Positions 27,969 through 33,161 of a stretch of 33,161 bases of DNA are shown here, in pieces. Source of the DNA: CABHOJ01 sp965649545 (GTDB lineage Bacteria; Pseudomonadota; Gammaproteobacteria; Burkholderiales; Methylophilaceae); contig CBFGLF010000006.1 in assembly GCA_965649545.1 (NCBI GenBank), forward strand, positions 1-33,161, written 5' to 3'. A program made the translations under genes and the position numbers. A model generated the notes under the pieces. That model searched no databases and was not told where the DNA came from. It was given only the letters and a program-made list of their open reading frames with translations. Every line of letters begins with the position of its first letter. The stretch's first letter is position 1.

Positions 27969-29558
27969 TCAGTCGCCCGCCAGGTCGCGGGTCGCTGCCC
28001 GCCAGCGCAGTCGTCGGGCGAACCGGTGACGCGCCTGCAGGCGGGTATCCGTGAGGATGATCTCGACCGTTTCTCCCAGTACCATGATGATGCCGAGGAT
28101 GGGGATCACCAGCATCAGGCCGGCGACCCCGGCGATCGCTTCGCCCACCAGGAACATCATCACCGTCAGCAACGGATGCAGATGCAGGCTGCGGCCGACC
28201 ACCCACGGCATGAAGACGAAGTCATCCAGCCCGCGCATGACGATGAACAGCGTCAACACCCCATAGACCAGCGGCAGGTTGCCCGGAAAATCCGTCGCAC
28301 CGACCATCAGGACGATCGCCAGCCCGATCAGCGGGCCGAGGTAGGGGATCCAGCACAACACCGCCACCATCAAGCCGAGCAGCAGCGGCGAATCGAAGCC
28401 CAGGAACCACAAGCCCAGCGTCATCAATACCGTGTCGATGACCGTCATCTTCATCAGGCCGACGAAGTACATCCGCGCGGTGCGGTCCACCGCATGCATG
28501 AGGTTCAGGGTCTTCTCGAAGAAGGCGTTCGGTACCGCGCTGCCCAGCATCTTGCGCAGGAAGGCGCCATCCTTCAGCAGGAAGAAGGTGATGATCGGCG
28601 TCAGCAACAGGGAGGGTAGCCAGGCCGCGATGCTAAGTAGCAGGTTGCCCAGGTAGCGGTCCGAGAAATGCTCGGTGAAATCCTTCACTTCTATCCACAT
28701 CTTCTGGCTCAGGTCGGTCTTGCTGAGGAAGCTGAATCGCACCTGGATCGATTGCAGCAGCTGGTCGAGCATGGTCGTCGCGCCGGTCAGGTAACGCAGG
28801 ACGCCCTCCTGCCAGTACTGGCCGTTGGCCATCGCGATCGGGTAGAACAGGAACACCACCAGCGTGGTCACCAGCAGCAAACCGCCACTGAGGGTGATCG
28901 CCGCCATGCCGCTGCTGAAGCCGGCCAGCACCATGCGTTTGGCGATGGGCGCGAGCATGTAGTAGAGGATCAGGGCGAACAGGAAGGGCACCACCAGCCA
29001 CAGGATCTTCTTGAACATGAAGAGCGTGAGGCAGGTGCTGGCGATGATGGCGATCCAGGTCAGCGGACCGGGCACCTCACGCAGGTTGGCGAGCAATCGC
29101 GGCGGACTGGGGTTGAACTGCAGCAGCAGATTGGTATCGCGCAGGCTGCAGTGCTGCGTGATCTTTTCCGCGATCTGCGGATAGCTGTGCAGCAGCCCGA
29201 GGAAATCGTCGCGGAACAGCACGGCCAGGATGCAATCCTCCTCGACGCGCGCCTTGGCGACACGCGGCAAATGCTCCAGCAATGCGCGTTCGCCGAAGAA
29301 CTGGCCCGGTTCGACCACGGCGACGATGTCGCTCTGGTCCTGGCGCGTGATGCATACCTTGCCCGAGAGCACGAAATAGATGGCCTGGCCTTCTTCGTCC
29401 TGGTCGAAGATGATCTCGTCCTTGACGTAGCTGCGCTGGTGCAACAGGCCATCCAGCGTATGCATCTCATGCGTGCTGAGGCCGGAGAACAGGGGGACGT
29501 TACGCAGGACAGCGAAATGGGCCGGCTCGGAACCGCGGAGAAGATAGCGTAATAGCAT
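27969..29558 (-). CDS. Cyclic-nucleotide-binding domain fused to AI-2E/PerM-family permease
   Basis: A 529-residue inner-membrane protein. Residues about 15-135 form a CRP-type cyclic-nucleotide-binding domain (VPLFSGLSTHEM, GQAIYFVLSGKV, and the phosphate-binding stretch GQFFGERALLEHLPRVAKA at 85-103, with Glu90 and Arg99). From about 165 to 505 is the PerM/AI-2E transporter domain with roughly eight helices (DTVLMTLGLWFLGFDSPLLLGL, CWIPYLGPLIG, MRGLDDFVFMPWVVGRSLHLHP). PerM proteins are proposed exporters or ion/signal permeases. The fusion suggests gating by cAMP, c-di-GMP or another nucleotide, but the Ser next to the key Arg in CRP is Val here. The ribosome site is weak (AAGAAA). It is divergent from yjbQ. 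Confidence 0.9.
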   Translation of the reverse strand: MLLRYLLRGSEPAHFAVLRNVPLFSGLSTHEMHTLDGLLHQRSYVKDEIIFDQDEEGQAIYFVLSGKVCITRQDQSDIVAVVEPGQFFGERALLEHLPRVAKARVEEDCILAVLFRDDFLGLLHSYPQIAEKITQHCSLRDTNLLLQFNPSPPRLLANLREVPGPLTWIAIIASTCLTLFMFKKILWLVVPFLFALILYYMLAPIAKRMVLAGFSSGMAAITLSGGLLLVTTLVVFLFYPIAMANGQYWQEGVLRYLTGATTMLDQLLQSIQVRFSFLSKTDLSQKMWIEVKDFTEHFSDRYLGNLLLSIAAWLPSLLLTPIITFFLLKDGAFLRKMLGSAVPNAFFEKTLNLMHAVDRTARMYFVGLMKMTVIDTVLMTLGLWFLGFDSPLLLGLMVAVLCWIPYLGPLIGLAIVLMVGATDFPGNLPLVYGVLTLFIVMRGLDDFVFMPWVVGRSLHLHPLLTVMMFLVGEAIAGVAGLMLVIPILGIIMVLGETVEIILTDTRLQARHRFARRLRWRAATRDLAGD

Positions 29559-29669
29559 GATTTTTCTTGGAATCTGGCGTCACATCATCTTAATCGAGAA
29601 ACCGGCAAAACCAAACCGTTGCCAAAAGCTTTACGGCAAAGGCCAGCGGGCGTGGAAAATAAATCGACG

Positions 29670-29675
29670 TATAAT
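29670..29675 (+). promoter_or_regulatory. Candidate -10 element for yjbQ
   Basis: A consensus TATAAT 24 bases upstream of the yjbQ ATG. No good -35 hexamer is visible at 16-18 bases, so activation by another factor is possible. Confidence 0.4.
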
Positions 29676-29698
29676 CAAAGTTCATACAGGTATCCACT

Positions 29699-30118
29699 AT
29701 GCGACAACTCACCCATCAGATCAGCATCCAGGCCAAGGGCCGCCGCATCTACGACATCACCCCGCAGGTGCTCGACTGGGCCAACAAGAGCGGCCTGCAG
29801 ACCGGCATGCTGACGCTCTACATCCAGCACACCTCGGCCAGCCTGATGATCAACGAGAATTACGATCCGGAAGTGCTGGTCGACATGGAGCGGTTCTTCG
29901 AACGGCTGGTGCCGGACGGCGACCCCTTGTTCATCCACACCGCCGAAGGCCCGGATGACATGCCGGCGCATGTACGTACCGCGCTGACCCAGACCAGCCT
30001 CTCCATCCCCATGCTGGACGGCAAGGTGGCGCTCGGTACCTGGCAGGGCGTCTTCCTCTATGAGCACCGCCTGGCATCGCATACGCGCAAGGTGTTGCTG
30101 CACCTCATCGGCGAATAA
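29699..30118 (+). CDS. yjbQ: YjbQ / UPF0047 family protein
   Basis: A 139-residue cytoplasmic protein of the UPF0047 family, described as having thiamine-phosphate synthase activity in vitro; its true role is unclear. The family motifs are HTSASLMINENYDPEVLVDM (44-63, conserved His, Asn and Asp), EGPDDMPAHVR (about 83-93) and LGTWQGVFLYEHR (about 112-124). Length is typical. It lies 32 bases ahead of an iron-type alcohol dehydrogenase on the same strand, possibly cotranscribed. No clear ribosome site is visible immediately before the ATG. Confidence 0.92.
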   Translation: MRQLTHQISIQAKGRRIYDITPQVLDWANKSGLQTGMLTLYIQHTSASLMINENYDPEVLVDMERFFERLVPDGDPLFIHTAEGPDDMPAHVRTALTQTSLSIPMLDGKVALGTWQGVFLYEHRLASHTRKVLLHLIGE

Positions 30119-30150
30119 GCTTTCCTAGAGAGCACCTATCCGGTAGCGCC

Positions 30151-31341
30151 ATGCATATCCCCTCATTCACGCTCAGCGGAGTTCCCAAGGTCGTTTTCGG
30201 GGACCATACGCTGGCTCAAGTCCCCCAGCTCGCGCTGGAGTTCGGTCATCGTGCCCTGGTCATGACAGGCGCGCGTTCCTTCATCGAGACGCCGGCCTGG
30301 CCGATGTTCCGTGCACAGCTCGAAGCAGCAGGTATCCAAGTCCAGCATGCCGTGGTCGACGGCGAACCTTCGCCCGCACTGGCGGATAGGCTGGCGGCGG
30401 AGTTCCGCAGGGCGGAGATCGATGTCGTCATCGGCATCGGCGGCGGTAGCGTGCTCGATGCGGCGAAAGCCGTGGCCGGGTTGCTGCGCATCCCCAATAG
30501 CGTGATGGATTTTCTCGAAGGTGTCGGGCCGGAGTTGCCTTATCCCGGTCCAGAAGTGCCGTTCATCGCCATCCCGACCACGGCCGGCACCGGCTCCGAG
30601 GCGACCAAGAACGCGGTGCTCTCCAGGCAGGGGACTGACGGCTTCAAGAAGTCCTTCCGCCATGAGCGGCTGGTGCCCAAGTATGCGGTGGTCGATCCGC
30701 AATTGCTCGCGACCTGCCCCAAGCCGCTGATCGCCGCCAACGGCATGGATGCATTCACGCAGTTGTTGGAGTCCTATGTCTCCACGCGCGCTAATCCGGT
30801 GACGGATGCCTTGGCGATGTCCGGCATCCGCGCCGTGCGCGATAGTCTGCCGGGGTGGTATCACGAAGAAGGTGACGTGGCCCAGCATCGGGCCAATATG
30901 GCCTACGCGGCGCTGTTGTCGGGGATCACCCTGGCGCAGGTCGGCCTGGGTTCGGTACATGGGCTGGCGGCGCCGCTCGGCGCGTTCTTTCCCATCCCGC
31001 ATGGGGTGGTCTGCGGCACGCTGGTGGCCGAATGTACGCGCGTGAACATCGCCCTCTTGCAACAGCGCCAGCCGAACAGCGATGCCCTCTGGCGTTATGC
31101 GCACGTCGGCAAGGTCATGCAGCGCGACATGAGCCTGAGCGAGCGCGACGGCCTCAACGCCCTGGTGCAAGTGCTCGAGCGATGGACGGAAGCACTGGCG
31201 TTGCCCAGGCTGTCGGCCTACGGCATGCGTGAGGCCGATATCCCGCACGTCGTGGCGAATTGCCGTGGCAGCAGCATGAAGACCAACCCCATCGTGCTGA
31301 GCGACGATGAGGTCGCCGGGATCCTGCACGCACGATGCTGA
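30151..31341 (+). CDS. Iron-containing (group III) alcohol dehydrogenase
   Basis: An NAD(P)-dependent dehydrogenase of 396 residues. The nucleotide-binding motif is GIGGGSVLDAAKA (95-107), followed by PTTAGTGSEATKNAV (142-156). Expected metal ligands are D200 (NGMDAFTQ), H270 (GSVHGLAAPLG) and H284 (PIPHGVVCG). In FucO-type enzymes a fourth ligand, His, lies four residues after the Asp; here it is Gln204, a variant I recall in some subfamilies of this fold. Substrate is not readable; butanol-type, maleylacetate-type and hydroxy-acid enzymes all share the fold. It overlaps the following DUF2238 gene by seven bases and follows yjbQ by 32 bases, so these form a probable operon. Confidence 0.92.
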   Translation: MHIPSFTLSGVPKVVFGDHTLAQVPQLALEFGHRALVMTGARSFIETPAWPMFRAQLEAAGIQVQHAVVDGEPSPALADRLAAEFRRAEIDVVIGIGGGSVLDAAKAVAGLLRIPNSVMDFLEGVGPELPYPGPEVPFIAIPTTAGTGSEATKNAVLSRQGTDGFKKSFRHERLVPKYAVVDPQLLATCPKPLIAANGMDAFTQLLESYVSTRANPVTDALAMSGIRAVRDSLPGWYHEEGDVAQHRANMAYAALLSGITLAQVGLGSVHGLAAPLGAFFPIPHGVVCGTLVAECTRVNIALLQQRQPNSDALWRYAHVGKVMQRDMSLSERDGLNALVQVLERWTEALALPRLSAYGMREADIPHVVANCRGSSMKTNPIVLSDDEVAGILHARC

Positions 31342-31946
31342 GTGCGCCTCGCTATCATGCAGGCTTGCTGGCGATCCTCGCCGGCGTCTTCGTCTGGTCC
31401 GCCATTCAGCCATATGATGGCTTCACCTGGCTGCTGGAAGCCCTGCCGGTCATCATTGGCTTGCCCATCCTGCTCGTGACGTATCGTCGATTCCCGCTCT
31501 CTCGGCTGGCCTACGGCCTGCTCCTGGTGCATGCCGTCATCCTGCTGGTCGGTGCGCATTACACCTACGCCGAGATGCCGCTCTTCAACTGGTTGCGCGA
31601 TACGTTCGACCTCGATCGCAACTACTATGACCGCCTCGGTCACGTGGCGCAGGGTTTCATCCCGGCTATCGTCGCGCGCGAGATCCTGCTGAGACGCTCG
31701 CCCCTGCGCCCCGGCAAGTGGCTGGCTTTCATCGTGGTCTCCATCGCCCTCGCCATCAGCGCACTCTACGAGATGCTGGAGTGGTGGGTGGCGCTGGCCT
31801 CGGGCAGCGAGGCCACGGCGTTCCTCGCGACGCAGGGGGATGTCTGGGATACCCAGTGGGACATGTTCCTCTGCCTGCTCGGCGCCATGGCGTCGCTGAT
31901 GTTGCTCTCGCGCAGGCACGACCGATCCCTGCAGCGCCTGCCATGA
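31335..31946 (+). CDS. DUF2238 (YjdF-like) inner-membrane protein
   Basis: A 203-residue membrane protein with about six helices, such as AGLLAILAGVFVWSAIQP, LEALPVIIGLPILLVTY and LLVHAVILLVGAHYTYAEMP. Conserved polar motifs between helices (NYYDRLGHVAQGF, YEMLEWWVAL and DVWDTQWDM) are typical of DUF2238; function is unknown. Its ATG lies inside the end of the iron-type dehydrogenase frame (seven-base overlap), which indicates translational coupling. The stop codon lies within the Pho-box-like repeat that precedes the glycosyltransferase. Confidence 0.88.
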   Translation: MLSAPRYHAGLLAILAGVFVWSAIQPYDGFTWLLEALPVIIGLPILLVTYRRFPLSRLAYGLLLVHAVILLVGAHYTYAEMPLFNWLRDTFDLDRNYYDRLGHVAQGFIPAIVAREILLRRSPLRPGKWLAFIVVSIALAISALYEMLEWWVALASGSEATAFLATQGDVWDTQWDMFLCLLGAMASLMLLSRRHDRSLQRLP

Positions 31947-31977
31947 CAATGTCACGCTGATGTCATTTGTCCTTCAT
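31938..31977 (+). promoter_or_regulatory. Pho-box-like tandem repeat
   Basis: Four seven-base units at exact 11-base spacing: CTGCCAT (31938), ATGTCAC (31949), ATGTCAT (31960) and CCTTCAT (31971). The consensus PhoB unit is CTGTCAT with the same period. A possible -10, CAGAAT (31988-31993), lies about ten bases past the last unit, placing the transcription start near 32000. Confidence 0.5.
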
Positions 31978-31999
31978 GCGCCGGCGTCAGAATCCGGCC

Positions 32000-33161
32000 A
32001 TGGATGGACACGATGCCCTGCCTGGATCTGCGCACCTGAATCTGGTGCTCGTCACTGAAACCTGGCCGCCCGAGATCAACGGTGTGGCGATGACGCTGTC
32101 TCGACTGGTCAAAGGCCTCGCCCAGCGACACTGGCAAGTGACGCTGGTGCGACCAAGACAGCGCGGCGAGGGCAAGCTCGCGACCGACCGCAAGATCACC
32201 CATATGCTGGTGCCGGGATTCCCCATTCCCGGCTACAGCAGCCTGCGCGTGGGAGCGCCCATGTATGAGAAGTTGCGCCATGCATGGAAATACCATCGCC
32301 CCCATGTCGTGCATATCGCCACCGAAGGGCCCTTGGGCTGGGCCGCACTGAAAGCGGCGCGCAGCCTCGGCATCCCCGTCAGCAGTAGTTTCCACACCAA
32401 CTTCCATCGTTACTGCCGACATTACCGCATGGGCTGGCTCGGCGGTCTGGTCAGCCGACACCTGCGGCAATTCCATAACCAGTGCGCCTTGACCATGGTG
32501 CCCAACGCCGTGCTCGCGCACGTGCTGGAAGAGGACCGTTATCGCAATGTCGTGATCCTCGGGCGCGGCGTGGATACCACCTTGTTCGCGCCGAGCCGCC
32601 GCGACCCGGCACTGCGGAAAGCCTGGGGGCTGGAGGCGCATGGACTCGCCGTACTCTACGTCGGGCGCATGGCCGCCGAGAAGAACCTGCAACTGGTGGT
32701 GCAGGCATTCGAACGGATCCGCCAGCAGGTGCCGGAGGCGCGTATGGTCTGGGTAGGGGATGGACCGGAACTGAAGCGCTTGCGCAAACGACATCCGGAT
32801 CATGTGTTCTGCGGCAGCCAGGTCGATGAGGCACTGGCTGCGCATTATGCGTCTGCTGACCTGTTCCTGTTCCCCAGCATGACCGAGACGTTCGGTAACG
32901 TGGTGCCGGAAGCGATGGCCAGCGGGCTGGCGGTGGTCGCCTACGATGACGCGGCGGCATCGCTACTGATCCAGCATCGCCAGAATGGTGAACTGGTCGA
33001 ACTGGGCGACGCGACAAGGTTCATCGAGACCGCAGTCCGCGTCGCCAGGGACCGCAGCTATCTGATGCGGTTGAAGGCCGAAGCCCCGCGCATCTCGAAA
33101 GATCATTCCTGGGAGCAGGTGTGCAACGAGTTCGACCGTTACTTGCGGATGGCCATGCAGC
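32000..33161 (+). CDS. GT4-family glycosyltransferase, C-terminus cut by window edge
   Basis: A GT-B fold retaining glycosyltransferase; 387 codons are visible. The N-terminal donor-independent half opens LVTETWPPEINGVAMTLSRLV and contains SSSFHTNFHRYCRHY. The C-terminal half has LYVGRMAAEKNLQLVVQAF and the catalytic E-x7-E motif in TETFGNVVPEAMASG. This pattern matches the lipid- or mannose-transferring MgtA/PimB-like group. The start is unsure: ATG 32000 fits the family length, while ATG 31976 is in frame but lies in the promoter repeat. Neither has a ribosome site. If the predicted promoter is right, the message would be leaderless. Glycolipid synthesis during phosphate shortage is inferred from the Pho-like repeat. 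Confidence 0.88.
   Translation, partial: MDGHDALPGSAHLNLVLVTETWPPEINGVAMTLSRLVKGLAQRHWQVTLVRPRQRGEGKLATDRKITHMLVPGFPIPGYSSLRVGAPMYEKLRHAWKYHRPHVVHIATEGPLGWAALKAARSLGIPVSSSFHTNFHRYCRHYRMGWLGGLVSRHLRQFHNQCALTMVPNAVLAHVLEEDRYRNVVILGRGVDTTLFAPSRRDPALRKAWGLEAHGLAVLYVGRMAAEKNLQLVVQAFERIRQQVPEARMVWVGDGPELKRLRKRHPDHVFCGSQVDEALAAHYASADLFLFPSMTETFGNVVPEAMASGLAVVAYDDAAASLLIQHRQNGELVELGDATRFIETAVRVARDRSYLMRLKAEAPRISKDHSWEQVCNEFDRYLRMAMQ

Overview
The window reads as a stretch of ordinary chromosome from a moderately GC-rich Gram-negative bacterium, most likely a betaproteobacterium. This placement is an inference from gene content: an E. coli-like AlkB, a PatZ-type acetyltransferase, a cyanide-insensitive-type bd oxidase and DUF2946 next to a TonB receptor. 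I see no rRNA or tRNA genes, insertion sequences, phage genes or CRISPR. No gene-free stretch exceeds 300 bases.

Left part (1-10231). A large-subunit catalase katE runs off the left edge on the minus strand, followed by a small DUF4144-like gene. Divergent from these is alkB (DNA demethylation). A copper block starts at about 3247 with a CueR/MerR-type promoter and reads into a His-rich periplasmic protein, a TolC-family outer-membrane lipoprotein and a Tat-exported multicopper oxidase. After 66 bases comes an unusual pair: a PatZ-type protein that keeps the phospho-histidine of NDP-forming acyl-CoA synthetases and carries a C-terminal GNAT domain, then an HDAC-family deacetylase. This looks like a writer/eraser pair for protein acetylation.

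Middle (10242-17413). A minus-strand operon (SDR oxidoreductase, alpha/beta hydrolase, DUF2798 membrane protein) is divergent from its probable TetR repressor. Two near-identical operators lie in the shared promoter region. A 20-bp perfect hairpin separates tetR from a zinc alcohol dehydrogenase. Next come a single-domain HD-GYP protein, a small acidic protein and catalase-peroxidase katG, with an OxyR-like site upstream of katG.

Respiratory part (17654-20489). This holds a bd-type oxidase of the cyanide-insensitive subtype (cydA, cydB) plus a 43-residue DUF2474 protein, the likely CydX analogue. Three junctions use ATGA overlaps: a 12-codon leader to cydA, cydA to cydB, and an unrecognised 77-codon ORF to DUF2474. 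The 77-codon ORF also overlaps the end of cydB.

Right part (20532-33161). A TonB-dependent receptor and a DUF2946 protein lie on the minus strand, divergent from a small secreted Asp-box protein, with a perfect FNR-type box between them. Then come clpB behind a sigma32-type promoter, a lytic transglycosylase, a Tyr/Gly-rich lipoprotein, a fusion of a cyclic-nucleotide-binding domain with a PerM/AI-2E permease, a YjbQ/UPF0047 protein, an iron-type alcohol dehydrogenase, a DUF2238 membrane protein, and a GT4 glycosyltransferase cut by the right edge and preceded by a Pho-box-like repeat.

Together the region is rich in stress functions: two catalases, DNA repair, copper handling, protein disaggregation and a respiratory bypass oxidase. 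I see no clearly new defence or mobile system. The most unusual items are the Pat/HDAC pair, the chained start codons of the cyd operon and the cNMP-PerM fusion.
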